Of a DNA stretch of 64,000 nt, positions 37,878-46,582 are shown one piece after another. How positions within the stretch are numbered: position 1 is the stretch's first letter; every line of letters starts with the position of its first letter. The stretch covers positions 620,001-684,000 of the forward strand of contig NZ_JAHXDI010000002.1 in NCBI RefSeq assembly GCF_023091865.1, in the 5' to 3' direction. This DNA is from Chromohalobacter moromii (GTDB taxonomy: Bacteria > Pseudomonadota > Gammaproteobacteria > Pseudomonadales > Halomonadaceae). Position numbers and translations under genes: made by a program. The notes below the pieces were generated by a model, which saw only the letters and a program-made list of their open reading frames with translations, was not told the DNA's origin and made no database searches.

Positions 37878-40517
37878 ATGTCCGAACCGCAAGCGACCCA
37901 TCTCAAGGATTACCTGCCGCCCGCCTATCGGGTGACGCATACCGAGCTGAAATTCGACCTGGCCCCCTCGGCGACCACCGTCACGGCGCGCCTGCATGTC
38001 GAGCGTCACCCCGAGCGCGAAGCGGGGCTTCCGCTACGTTTCGCCGGTGACAAGCTGTCGCTGGTGCGTATCGCTGTGGATGGACAGACGCTGGAAGCCG
38101 ATGAGTACGAGGTCGATGACGAAGGCTTGACCATCCCCAGCGTCCCGGAGCGCTTTTTGCTGGATACCGAGGTGTCGATCGACCCCGCCGCCAATACCGC
38201 CCTCGAGGGGCTCTATGTCTCCAGCGGCATGTTCTGCACGCAGTGCGAGCCACAAGGCTTTCGCCGTATTACCTTCTATCCCGACCGCCCGGATGTCATG
38301 GCGACTTTCTCCACCACGGTGGTGGGTGATAAGACCGAAGCGCCGGTGCTTCTCTCCAACGGCAATCCGGTGGAAAGCGGCGAGCTGCCAGGTGGCCGGC
38401 ATTTCGTGACGTGGGAAGACCCGCATCCCAAACCCAGCTATCTGTTCGCCCTGGTCGCGGGCAAGCTCGAGAAGGTCGAAGATCGCTTCACGACCATGAG
38501 TGGACGCGATGTCACGCTGCAGATTTGGGTCGAGCCGGAAAATCTCGACAAGACCGACCATGCCATGGCGTCGCTCAAGCGGGCCATGCGCTGGGATGAA
38601 GAGACTTACGGCCGTGAATACGATCTCGACCGCTTCATGATCGTCGCCGTCAACGACTTCAATATGGGCGCCATGGAGAACAAGGGGCTCAACATCTTCA
38701 ACTCGGCGGCGGTGCTGACGCATCCGCAAACCGCTACCGATGCGGCCTTCCAGAGCGTGGAGGGCATCGTCGCCCATGAGTATTTCCATAACTGGTCGGG
38801 CAACCGCGTGACCTGCCGCGACTGGTTCCAGCTCTCGCTGAAGGAAGGCTTCACCGTCTTCCGCGACCAGAGCTTTTCTGCCGACATCAATTCGGCGCCG
38901 GTCAAGCGCATCGAGGACGTTTCGTTCTTCCGCACCGCGCAGTTCGCCGAAGACGCTGGCCCGACAGCGCATCCCGTGCGTCCCGATCATTACATCGAGA
39001 TCTCCAACTTCTACACCCTGACGATTTACGAGAAGGGTGCCGAGATCGTGCGCATGCTGCGCCATCTCCTCGGTTGGGAGACGTTCCGCCAGGGGTCGGA
39101 TCTGTACTTCGCGCGTTTTGACGGTCAGGCAGTGACCATCGAGGATTTCGTCGACTGCATGGCGGAAGTCTCGGGGCTCGATCTGAGCCAGTTCATGCGC
39201 TGGTATTCCCAGGCGGGCACGCCGGAGATCGACGCCCATGGCGAATACGACTATGCCAAGTGCGAGTATCACCTGCGGCTCTCCCAGCGCACACCGCCCA
39301 CCCCCGGCCAGGCGGAGAAGCAACCGCTGCACATTCCGGTACGCATGGGGCTGGTGGGTACCAAATCCGGGAACGACATGGCGTTGACGCTGGACGGTGA
39401 GTCGCTGGGCCACGAGACGGTGCTGCACCTGCGCGACACTGAACAGACGTATGTCTTCACCGGCATCGACGAGGCGCCGACGCCGTCGCTGTTGCGCGGT
39501 TTCTCGGCGCCGGTCTATTTGCGCTATCCGTATTCGCGCGAGGAGCTGTCCTTCCTGCTTACCCATGACGCGGACGATTTCAACCGTTGGGACGCGGGAC
39601 AGCGGCTGACAATGCTGGCCCTCGACGATCTCATCGCGGCGCATCGCAACGGAGTTGAAAAGGTCATGGATAGCCGCGTCATCGACGCTTATCGGCGCCT
39701 TTTGACCACCGAGACCGATGACAAGGCGGTGCTTGCCGAGATGTTGACGCTGCCTTCAGAGGCTTACATCGCCGAGCAGCAGCCGATGGTCGATGTGGAT
39801 GCGATCCATGCCGCGCGCGTTTTCGTCAAGCAGTCGCTCGCCACGGCCTTGCGCGACGAGTTCCTGGCCATGCATGAAGCCCACCGCAGCGATGAGCCCT
39901 ACGCGCCGGAGCCGGATCAGATCGCGCGGCGTCGGGTGAAGAATGTGGCGCTGGAATATCTGATGAGCATCGAAGACGAAGAGGGCGTCGCGTTGGCCGA
40001 GGCGCAGGTCGACGCCGAGGACAACATGACCGATGTACGTGCCGCCTTGACGATGCTGGTGCATAGCTCGCGCAGCGACATCGCCGAGCCGGCGCTCAAA
40101 GCGTTCGGCGAGAAGTGGGCGCACGATCCACTCGTGATGAACCAGTGGTTCACCATCCAGGTCACACGTCCGCAGGAGGATGTGCTGGAACGCGTCAAAT
40201 ACCTGATGGCGCATCCGCTGTTCTCACTCAAGAATCCCAACAAGGTGCGTGCGCTGATCGGTGCTTTCGCGGCGCAGAACCGCGTTAACTTCCACCGACT
40301 CGACGGCGAGGGCTATCGCCTGCTGGCGGATGTGGTGATCGAACTCAACCGGCTCAATCCTGAGATTGCCGCGCGCATCATCACGCCGTTGACGCGCTGG
40401 CAGCGTTTTGACGAGCAACGTCAGGCGTTGATGAAGGCCGAACTCGAGCGCATTCGTGCCGAGGAACTCTCGCCCAACGTCTTTGAAATGGTCGAGCGGG
40501 CGCTGGCCGAGGCCTGA
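37878..40517 (+). CDS. pepN: Aminopeptidase N
   Basis: 879 residues, as for bacterial PepN. M1-family zinc metallopeptidase: exopeptidase motif GAMEN (264-268) and zinc site HEYFH (H300, E301, H304) with E323 in SLKEGFTVF. Removes N-terminal residues from peptides in the cytoplasm. Start 37878 has AAGGAG 9 nt upstream. Followed by a strong terminator. Confidence 0.97.
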   Translation: MSEPQATHLKDYLPPAYRVTHTELKFDLAPSATTVTARLHVERHPEREAGLPLRFAGDKLSLVRIAVDGQTLEADEYEVDDEGLTIPSVPERFLLDTEVSIDPAANTALEGLYVSSGMFCTQCEPQGFRRITFYPDRPDVMATFSTTVVGDKTEAPVLLSNGNPVESGELPGGRHFVTWEDPHPKPSYLFALVAGKLEKVEDRFTTMSGRDVTLQIWVEPENLDKTDHAMASLKRAMRWDEETYGREYDLDRFMIVAVNDFNMGAMENKGLNIFNSAAVLTHPQTATDAAFQSVEGIVAHEYFHNWSGNRVTCRDWFQLSLKEGFTVFRDQSFSADINSAPVKRIEDVSFFRTAQFAEDAGPTAHPVRPDHYIEISNFYTLTIYEKGAEIVRMLRHLLGWETFRQGSDLYFARFDGQAVTIEDFVDCMAEVSGLDLSQFMRWYSQAGTPEIDAHGEYDYAKCEYHLRLSQRTPPTPGQAEKQPLHIPVRMGLVGTKSGNDMALTLDGESLGHETVLHLRDTEQTYVFTGIDEAPTPSLLRGFSAPVYLRYPYSREELSFLLTHDADDFNRWDAGQRLTMLALDDLIAAHRNGVEKVMDSRVIDAYRRLLTTETDDKAVLAEMLTLPSEAYIAEQQPMVDVDAIHAARVFVKQSLATALRDEFLAMHEAHRSDEPYAPEPDQIARRRVKNVALEYLMSIEDEEGVALAEAQVDAEDNMTDVRAALTMLVHSSRSDIAEPALKAFGEKWAHDPLVMNQWFTIQVTRPQEDVLERVKYLMAHPLFSLKNPNKVRALIGAFAAQNRVNFHRLDGEGYRLLADVVIELNRLNPEIAARIITPLTRWQRFDEQRQALMKAELERIRAEELSPNVFEMVERALAEA

Positions 40518-40543
40518 TAGCCGACTTGGCAAGAAAGTAACGC

Positions 40544-40573
40544 AAACGCCGCTGCCAAGGCAGCGGCGTTTTT
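40544..40573 (+). terminator. Intrinsic terminator after pepN
   Basis: A 13-bp stem (40544-40556 with 40559-40571), AAACGCCGCTGCC against GGCAGCGGCGTTT, with a tail of T residues. It probably serves both pepN and the convergent gene at 40600. Confidence 0.88.
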
Positions 40574-40599
40574 GCATGGGGCCGTGGCAGCAAAGCGCC

Positions 40600-40893
40600 T
40601 CAGCGGATGAGCCAGCCGAGCACCAGCAAGCCAAGGAACAACCATACGATACCGCCGACGAAGGCGCGTCGGACAAGCGCGCGAATCCCCTTGTAGAGCA
40701 TCCACACGCCGATGATCAACACTACCAGGTTGATGAGTGAGGGATTGACGCCCAGCGAACGGGCGAGGCCGTCGAAAAAGCGATCGATGGCTACCCAAAG
40801 CCCCGCGAATAGGGTGGAGAGCGCGTCGACGACGACGCGCAAGGCATCGCCCAGGAGCTCGCCGAGCCAGTGGAAGAATCTGTCGATCTGCAT
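40600..40893 (-). CDS. Small inner-membrane protein, unknown function
   Basis: 97 residues. An amphipathic N-terminal half (FFHWLGELLGDALRVVVDAL) is followed by two membrane segments, about 55-72 and 78-95 (INLVVLIIGVWMLYKGI; GGIVWLFLGLLVLGWLI). The start at 40893 is chosen over an upstream in-frame ATG because AGGA lies 6 nt before it. Family not recognised. Convergent with pepN. Confidence 0.65.
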   Translation of the reverse strand: MQIDRFFHWLGELLGDALRVVVDALSTLFAGLWVAIDRFFDGLARSLGVNPSLINLVVLIIGVWMLYKGIRALVRRAFVGGIVWLFLGLLVLGWLIR

Positions 40894-41083
40894 GTCACAT
40901 CCTTTTGTGAGCGTGCTTATGTAGGCGTCTCGTCCTCGTGCTATCGAGCGCATGGCTTGTGGGTCCGCCATTCTAAGCGGCGAGGCGCCAGGATGGCAGG
41001 GGGTGCCTTACGGCGAGATGGCCTTTATGCTTTTCTTCTTGCATGCTGAAGATGTCATGCGTTGGCTGTCGGTCGTGGGCGAT

Positions 41084-41110
41084 GAAAGTTTGTTGCGCCC
41101 TGGCCGATAA
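41084..41110 (+). promoter_or_regulatory. Sigma-28 (FliA) promoter
   Basis: GAAAGTTT, an 11-nt spacer and GCCGATAA: the -10 is a perfect match to the sigma-28 consensus and the -35 differs from TAAAGTTT only in the first base. The spacer is exactly the family value. It ends 45 bp before the YjfB-type gene. Confidence 0.88.
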
Positions 41111-41155
41111 CTAGAAAGCGTAAAGCGCATTCATTCACTTGAAGGGAGAAGCTTC

Positions 41156-41359
41156 ATGGATTCATCCGTGAACGCAGCCGTGGGCACTGCGATGGCGCTG
41201 CAACAGCACAACGCCGATCAGCAGGCGCAGGCGAGCCTGCTCAAGGAGTCGCTCAACAATCAGGCGTCACACGTGTCGCAACTGATGGAAGCGGTGTCCC
41301 CCCAGCAGTCGCTAGCGACGACCGGCACCGTGGGTACGCAGGTCAATACCTACGCCTGA
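41156..41359 (+). CDS. YjfB-type putative motility protein
   Basis: 67 residues with no Cys, Trp or signal peptide; Ala/Gln/Ser-rich and helical (MDSSVNAAVGTAMALQQ, LLKESLNNQASHVSQLMEAV). This matches the short YjfB-type family annotated as putative motility proteins, whose function is not established. The sigma-28 promoter just upstream independently supports a flagellar role. AAGGGAG lies 7 nt before the ATG, and a strong terminator follows, so it is a monocistronic late flagellar-class unit. Confidence 0.82.
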   Translation: MDSSVNAAVGTAMALQQHNADQQAQASLLKESLNNQASHVSQLMEAVSPQQSLATTGTVGTQVNTYA

Positions 41360-41377
41360 GTCTAAGGTACGCGAGTA

Positions 41378-41412
41378 AAAAATGCCGTGGCGCCAAGCGT
41401 CACGGCATTTTT
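41378..41412. terminator. Bidirectional intrinsic terminator
   Basis: AAAAATGCCGTG (41378-41389) pairs with CACGGCATTTTT (41401-41412). The A- and T-runs allow termination in both directions between the convergent YjfB-type gene and the lipoprotein gene, whose stop codon it touches. Confidence 0.9.
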
Positions 41413-42023
41413 CATGGCAGTGAGAGCCCGTCGTTGATCTCATGCAGGCGTTGCATGGCGCGCTTGGAAGAAAACGGGGGCTCGCGCGGGGGATCGTAGA
41501 CTTCGCCGCGGGTGCCGTTGACGATCAGGTCGATGGCATAGCAGGTATCGTCGATCACGGCTCGGTAGCCAGTGATCCGTTGAAAGTGGCTCATGCCGGC
41601 GTCGTCGAGCGTGAAGGCCTGGAAATCATGACCATCGATGCTCGCGGTGGATCGCGAGTGGGCATTGGGTGGCGGCGTCAGGCAGTTGGAGATCGCCTTG
41701 GCGTCGTGACTCGCGCCCAGACGCCAGTGCGCGGCCGTGATGTCGTTAGAGCTCGGCAGTGCCAGCGTGATCAGACGCTCGCCCGGTGCATCATCCGCAA
41801 TCTGCCAGCTGCCGGTATCGAAGTATCCCGACTGTGGCGCTGTGATGCGTGCGAGCGAGGCATCGGCGCGCAGCCTGACGGGATAGGGCGCCAGCGTGAA
41901 GTCCGTGGTTTCTTCGTTGGCGGGGGGAGACAGCGTTTCGCGAGGCGCGTGCGTGCATGCCGACAGCGATATGGCGCCCCCAAACACGGCCATAATGGCA
42001 GTCGCGATGAATATCCGCTTCAT
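41412..42023 (-). CDS. Predicted lipoprotein, unknown function
   Basis: 203 residues. Signal sequence MKRIFIATAIMAVFGG with lipobox LSAC, so a lipid-anchored envelope protein. The body includes several cysteines and beta-rich sequence; no known domain is recognised. AAGGAG lies 8 nt before the chosen ATG; a longer frame starting 10 codons upstream lacks a SD. Monocistronic. Confidence 0.7.
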   Translation of the reverse strand: MKRIFIATAIMAVFGGAISLSACTHAPRETLSPPANEETTDFTLAPYPVRLRADASLARITAPQSGYFDTGSWQIADDAPGERLITLALPSSNDITAAHWRLGASHDAKAISNCLTPPPNAHSRSTASIDGHDFQAFTLDDAGMSHFQRITGYRAVIDDTCYAIDLIVNGTRGEVYDPPREPPFSSKRAMQRLHEINDGLSLP

Positions 42024-42068
42024 GCACGGGGCTCCTTGTGTGATGGCGAACACTCATACCGTACCAGT

Positions 42069-42839
42069 CTATTGATCACCCTTGTAGCGTGCCACGGTCT
42101 CCTTGGCGGCTTGTCGCAATAGGCTGATATCGATGCCCACGGCGATGAAATCGAATCCCCAGTCGGCATAGCATCTGGCGTCTGTCTCGACGGGGGCCAG
42201 GATACCGGCGGCCTTTCCGGCAGCGTGGGTGGCGTCCAGGGTATGTCGAATCATCGCCTGGACCTCGGGATGATTGGGGTTGCCGATATGCCCGATGTCG
42301 GTGGATAGATCGAAAGGACCGACGAACACGGCGTCGATACCGGGGGTGGCGGCGATGGCCTCGGCGTTGTCGACGCCGCTGCGGGATTCCACCTGCACGA
42401 TCAGGCACAGTTCTTCATGAGCCGTCGCCATGTAGTCTTCTACCTCGCCCCAACGCGTGGCGCGCGTCAGGCCACCCCCCACGCCGCGAAAGCCCTGCGG
42501 CGGGTAACGCGTGGCGGCGACCAATTGGGCGGCCTGTTCGGCGGTATCGACCATGGGGATCATCAGCGTCTGAGTGCCGATGTCGAGCAGTTGCTTGATC
42601 AGTGCAGGGTCATGGTTGACGGCACGCACGACGGGAGCGCAGGGATAGGCGGCTACCGCCTGCAACTGAGCAAGAATCGTGGGGACGGTGTTGGGCGCAT
42701 GTTCGCCGTCGATCAATAGCCAGTCGAAGTCCGTGGTGGCAAGGATCTCCGTGGCGTAGCCAGTGGCGAAACCGGCCCAGCATCCATAGCGTGTATCGCC
42801 TGTCAGTGATGCCTTGAAAGGGTTGCGGGGCAGTTGCAT
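42069..42839 (-). CDS. HpcH/HpaI-family aldolase
   Basis: 256 residues, TIM-barrel class II aldolase of the 4-hydroxy-2-oxoheptanedioate aldolase (HpaI)/2-keto-3-deoxy-L-rhamnonate aldolase (YfaU) type. Conserved GFATGYATEI, DWLLIDGEHAPN, VRAVNHDPALIKQLLDIGTQ, IPMVDTAEQA, IVQVESRSGVDNAEAI and FVGPFDLS (metal and substrate residues). It cleaves 4-hydroxy-2-oxoacids to pyruvate and an aldehyde; the exact substrate is undetermined. AGAGGA lies 8 nt before the ATG. It reads in the same direction as the Lrp-type regulator just upstream. Confidence 0.88.
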   Translation of the reverse strand: MQLPRNPFKASLTGDTRYGCWAGFATGYATEILATTDFDWLLIDGEHAPNTVPTILAQLQAVAAYPCAPVVRAVNHDPALIKQLLDIGTQTLMIPMVDTAEQAAQLVAATRYPPQGFRGVGGGLTRATRWGEVEDYMATAHEELCLIVQVESRSGVDNAEAIAATPGIDAVFVGPFDLSTDIGHIGNPNHPEVQAMIRHTLDATHAAGKAAGILAPVETDARCYADWGFDFIAVGIDISLLRQAAKETVARYKGDQ

Positions 42840-42933
42840 GGCACACATCCTCTTTAGTAGATGACTATTGCATACAAAAAACGTAACAGCCTTTCGGCGC
42901 GTCAACCATTGCACCAGTGTCTAATGGGCGGCG

Positions 42934-43443
42934 TCAGTGTGGCGTGTCCGAATACGAGGGGACTGGCCGGTGCTCGAGGACTCGGCGCAAGACGAAACTG
43001 GAGTGCGCCCCGGTGACGCCTTCGATACGCGTGATCTGATTGAGCAACAGGTTCTGGTAGTCATCCATATCGTGGACCACGACCTTGAGTTGGTAATCGG
43101 CCTCCTGGCCGGTGATCAGCAGACATTCCTGCACCTGGGGCAGTGCCGCGACCTTGGCCTCGAAGTTGGCGAAGCGTTCCGGGGTATGCCGGTCCATGGA
43201 GATATGCAAGAGCGCCGTGAGGCTATGGCCCAGCCGTTTGGCATCTACCAGGGCACGATAGCCGGTGATCAAGCCGTTGTCTTCCAGGGCTCGCACGCGC
43301 CTCAGGCAGGGTGAAGGCGACAGGCCGATGCGCTCGGCCAGTTCCTGATTGTTGATACGCCCATGGCGCTGGAGGATATCGAGTATTTGGCGATCGTAAC
43401 GGTCAAGCGTCACCCCGACGGCTGGCGGGCTCTCTTTTGGCAT
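42934..43443 (-). CDS. Lrp/AsnC-family transcriptional regulator
   Basis: 169 residues. N-terminal winged helix-turn-helix (LDRYDRQILDILQRHGRINNQELAERIGLSPSPCLRRVRALE) and a C-terminal RAM/AsnC ligand domain (LLITGQEADYQLKVVVHDMDDYQNLLL). These proteins usually bind an amino acid and form octamers around DNA. It is divergent from the second leuA across an AT-rich 154-bp region, which is its likely target. Confidence 0.93.
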   Translation of the reverse strand: MPKESPPAVGVTLDRYDRQILDILQRHGRINNQELAERIGLSPSPCLRRVRALEDNGLITGYRALVDAKRLGHSLTALLHISMDRHTPERFANFEAKVAALPQVQECLLITGQEADYQLKVVVHDMDDYQNLLLNQITRIEGVTGAHSSFVLRRVLEHRPVPSYSDTPH

Positions 43444-43597
43444 TATCGTTCTCTTTTAATAATGATATTGGAATTATATGCCAAAAAAATCGCTCGTCGA
43501 GGGCGAGTTTGCAATCGCCTGCGGGGCTGGGCGGCGTAGACTGTATTCATTGCCACGAGCAATGGGCTCGTTCATCCATTTTCACAGGACCGTTGTC
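43444..43597. promoter_or_regulatory. AT-rich divergent promoter region between the Lrp gene and leuA paralogue
   Basis: The first 50 bp are unusually AT-rich for this genome and include an imperfect palindrome around TAATGATATTGGAATTATA (43459-43477), a plausible Lrp-type operator. The match is by composition and position only. Confidence 0.45.
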
Positions 43598-45289
43598 ATG
43601 AGTTGCTTCGATCATCGCAAGTACCGCCCGGCGCCGCGTGTGCCAGCCTTCGACCGCCAGTGGCCGGATCGTGACCTGGTGGCGGCGCCGACCTGGGTTA
43701 GCGAGGACCTGCGCGACGGCAACCAGGCGCTACTCGAGCCGATGAGCGTCGAACAGAAGCAGCGTCTGTGGCACCAGATCATCAAGGTCGGCATCAAGGA
43801 AGTCATGGTCGGCTTTCCGTCGGCCAGTCAGCCCGATTATGACTTCGTGCGCTGGCTGATAGAGGAAGATCAGATCCCCGACGATGTGACCATCGCGGTG
43901 TTGGTGCAGTGTCGCGAGCATCTCATCGAGCGAACCTTCGCCTCGTTGGTCGGTGCCAAGCGCGCCATCGTGCATCTCTACAATTCCACCTCGACCGTGC
44001 AGCGTGAACGCGTATTCGAGATGGACCGCCAAGGCATCGTCGACATCGCCGTACAGGGCGCGAGCTGGGTCAAGGCGCACGCTGCGCGCTATCCCGATGT
44101 CGAGTGGCGCTTCGAATACACGCCCGAGAGCTTCTCCAGCACCGAGATCGATTTCTCGCTGGCGATCTGCGAAGCGGTGATGGATGTCTGGCAGCCGACG
44201 CCGGAGAAAAAGTGCATTCTCAATCTACCCACCACGGTTGAGGTGGGCGGGCCGCATCATCACGCCGATCAGATCGAGTATTTCTGCCAGCATATCAGCC
44301 GCCGCGACAGCGTGATCGTCTCGGTGCATACGCATAACGATCGCGGTGGTGCGGTGGCGTCCGCCGAACTTGCCTTATTGGCCGGCGCCGAGCGTGTCGA
44401 AGGCACGTTGCTGGGCAATGGCGAACGGACCGGTAACATGGATATCGTCACTTTGGCGATGAATCTGTACAGCCAGGGCATCGATCCCGAACTCGATCTG
44501 TCACGTCCCGACGAGATCATCGAGGTGGTACAGGAATGCACCGGTATTCCCATGCATCCTCGTCATCCCTGGGTAGGGGAGATGGTCTACACCGCGTTTT
44601 CCGGCAGTCACCAGGACGCGATCCGCAAGTCGCTCAGAAAGCAGCAAGCGGACGAGCCGTGGCAGGTAGCGTACCTACCGATCGACCCGCGCGATATCGG
44701 GCGCGATTACCAGGCGGTCATTCGCGTCAATAGTCAGTCCGGCAAGGGCGGCATGACGTTCCTGCTCGAGCGCGACTACGGAATCAGCTTGCCCCGTTGG
44801 ATGGCGCTGGAGCTGGCCCCGGCGGTGCAGGCGGTGAGCGAGACGGTGAGTGGCGAGTTGTCCAGTCAGCGCATTCGCGAGGTGCTGACCGAGACCTTTT
44901 CCCGCCATGAGCCGCTCTCGTTGACTGGCTACCGGCTGGATCGTGACGCCGATGAAAGCTTGACGGTATCGCTCAACGATGCCGGTCGGGCCGTGCGTTT
45001 GAGTGGTCAGGGCAACGGTGTCATTTCGTCTTTCATGACCGCCTGGCAAACCCACACGGGGCAATCGGTGAGTGTCGTCGATTACAGCGAGCACGCGTTG
45101 GGCGAGGGTAGTGACGCCGTGGCGATCGCCTTCGTGCAACTCAATGTAGGAGGGCAGCGCATCAGTGGCATGGCCGAGGATGGCGACACCGTCAGTGCGT
45201 CCCTCAAGGCCGTGTTGAGCGCGCTCAATCGCGCGGGGCATCAAGGCACGATGTCGGAGTTGGCAGCCGAGGCGCAGGCCTCAGCATAA
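43598..45289 (+). CDS. Second 2-isopropylmalate synthase-like protein (LeuA paralogue)
   Basis: 563 residues, co-linear with the LeuA at 23454: [42 protein letters not shown] and a C-terminal LeuA regulatory domain. The catalytic Asp/Arg and metal HxH are intact, so it should condense an acyl-CoA with a 2-oxoacid. Whether it is a true IPM synthase under other regulation or acts on another 2-oxoacid is not readable. AGGA lies 8 nt before the ATG. Divergent from an Lrp-type regulator. Confidence 0.9.
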   Translation: MSCFDHRKYRPAPRVPAFDRQWPDRDLVAAPTWVSEDLRDGNQALLEPMSVEQKQRLWHQIIKVGIKEVMVGFPSASQPDYDFVRWLIEEDQIPDDVTIAVLVQCREHLIERTFASLVGAKRAIVHLYNSTSTVQRERVFEMDRQGIVDIAVQGASWVKAHAARYPDVEWRFEYTPESFSSTEIDFSLAICEAVMDVWQPTPEKKCILNLPTTVEVGGPHHHADQIEYFCQHISRRDSVIVSVHTHNDRGGAVASAELALLAGAERVEGTLLGNGERTGNMDIVTLAMNLYSQGIDPELDLSRPDEIIEVVQECTGIPMHPRHPWVGEMVYTAFSGSHQDAIRKSLRKQQADEPWQVAYLPIDPRDIGRDYQAVIRVNSQSGKGGMTFLLERDYGISLPRWMALELAPAVQAVSETVSGELSSQRIREVLTETFSRHEPLSLTGYRLDRDADESLTVSLNDAGRAVRLSGQGNGVISSFMTAWQTHTGQSVSVVDYSEHALGEGSDAVAIAFVQLNVGGQRISGMAEDGDTVSASLKAVLSALNRAGHQGTMSELAAEAQASA

Positions 45290-45305
45290 AATGGCAGTCA
45301 GTGAT

Positions 45306-45344
45306 GCGCCACGACCGTATGAAGACGGAGAGCGGTCGTGGCGC
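45306..45344. terminator. Convergent hairpin between leuA paralogue and Bug-type gene
   Basis: A perfect 12-bp stem (45306-45317 with 45333-45344) and 15-nt loop lie between the two stop codons. No T-run follows on either strand, so an intrinsic terminator is not certain. Confidence 0.5.
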
Positions 45345-45355
45345 GTCGAAGACGC

Positions 45356-46336
45356 TTACTGCTTGGCGAGACCGATGGCCTTCATGATCTCACCGAATTC
45401 GGCGTCGCTTGTCTCCATGTAGTCACCAAAGGCTTGTGCGTCTTTCCACTGCACGCCATAGCCTTGCTTGGCCATGAAAGTTTGATAGGTGTCGCTTTCG
45501 TAGGCGGCATGCAAGGCGGTTTCCAGTGTCTCGACGATGTCGTCGTCCATGCCCTGTGGCCCGATCACCCCGCGCCACGCGCCGGTAGTGAACTCGCTGT
45601 CTACCTGCGAGGCCACGGTGGGCACGTCGGGGAAGCTTTCCAGAGGTTCTTCGGCCATCACACCGAGGCTACGCACGCGGCCGGACTCGATCATCGAGCG
45701 CGCTTCGGGTAGCGAGGTGGCGGCCATGTCGACGCCCCCGGAGGCGAGCTCCGTCATGGCCGGCGCGGCGCCTTGGCTGGGAATCCAGTTGACCTTGTCG
45801 GCGGACATGTCGAGATCCATCAGCAGCCCGCCCAGCGCGACATGCCAGATACCACCCAGCCCGGTGCCGGAAGCATTGAAGTGGCCATCGGGCTGATCGC
45901 GGATCGCCTCCATCAGTTCGCCCAGGTCCTGGTAATCGGCGTCCTCGGCGACGCTGATGCTGGCGGCATCGAAGTTGATCTGTCCGATGGGAGTGAAGTC
46001 TTCGTAGGTGAGATCGGTCAGGCCTTGCCAATGCATCATGTTGATCTCGACCGTGCCCAGGCCGAGCGTATAGCCATCGGGTTTGGCCCGCGCAATGGCG
46101 GTATGCCCCACGACGCCGCTACCGCCCGTGCGGTTGACCACATTGATGGTTTCGCCGAGTTCTTCCTCCAGGGCTTTAGCGATGATACGTGCCGTGGCAT
46201 CGGTTCCGCCGCCGGCGGCCCAGGGGACGATCAGCGTGATGGGTTTTTCGGGATAATCGGCAAGCGCCGGAGTGGCGAGCCCCATGACCAGTGCCGCGGC
46301 AAGCCAATACGGTGTGCGTGGTGTGGCGTGTCCCAT
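45356..46336 (-). CDS. Bug-type tripartite tricarboxylate transporter binding protein (orphan)
   Basis: 326 residues. Signal peptide ending in ATPALA, then YPEKPITLIVPWAAGGGTDATAR, the conserved N-terminal block of TctC/Bug periplasmic receptors, and the PDGYTLGLGT block. These receptors bind carboxylates and feed TctAB permeases or signal via sensors. Neither tctA nor tctB is adjacent, so it is an orphan, as is common for Bug proteins. The neighbouring HpaI aldolase and LeuA paralogue make an organic acid ligand plausible. GAGGG lies 9 nt before the ATG. Confidence 0.9.
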   Translation of the reverse strand: MGHATPRTPYWLAAALVMGLATPALADYPEKPITLIVPWAAGGGTDATARIIAKALEEELGETINVVNRTGGSGVVGHTAIARAKPDGYTLGLGTVEINMMHWQGLTDLTYEDFTPIGQINFDAASISVAEDADYQDLGELMEAIRDQPDGHFNASGTGLGGIWHVALGGLLMDLDMSADKVNWIPSQGAAPAMTELASGGVDMAATSLPEARSMIESGRVRSLGVMAEEPLESFPDVPTVASQVDSEFTTGAWRGVIGPQGMDDDIVETLETALHAAYESDTYQTFMAKQGYGVQWKDAQAFGDYMETSDAEFGEIMKAIGLAKQ

Positions 46337-46535
46337 TGTTATTGTCCCTCGTCATCGATCCGGTCAGGCCGGGTGGGTGGTATGAGCTACTTAAGCTTTA
46401 ACAGGCACTCGGGCGCTTCGCTAATTCCGAAACTCAGCATGCTGATAAAAGCTGGTTATCACGAGAGAGTGTTGGGCGCTCTGTGGTGCCTCGTTCGTGA
46501 GAGTGCATAAAACGGCATAGACGAATGGACAAGCT

Positions 46536-46557
46536 CGGCACGCCGGTAGGCATGCCG
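46536..46557 (-). terminator. Hairpin after the FNT gene
   Basis: A 9-bp stem with one wobble pair (46536-46544 with 46549-46557) and 4-nt loop, 26 bp downstream of the minus-strand FNT stop; the T-run is poor. The rest of the 246-bp gap 46337-46582 shows nothing else recognisable. Confidence 0.4.
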
Positions 46558-46582
46558 AATCAGGCCTTTATAAGATAGCTGT

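Noticed and set aside
38034-39644. 536-codon open frame antisense to pepN
   Set aside because: Shadow of pepN third-position GC bias; no start signals or domain.
43459-43477. Fur box before the leuA paralogue
   Set aside because: Shares the TAATGATA core but the other half-site does not match; an Lrp-type site is more plausible.
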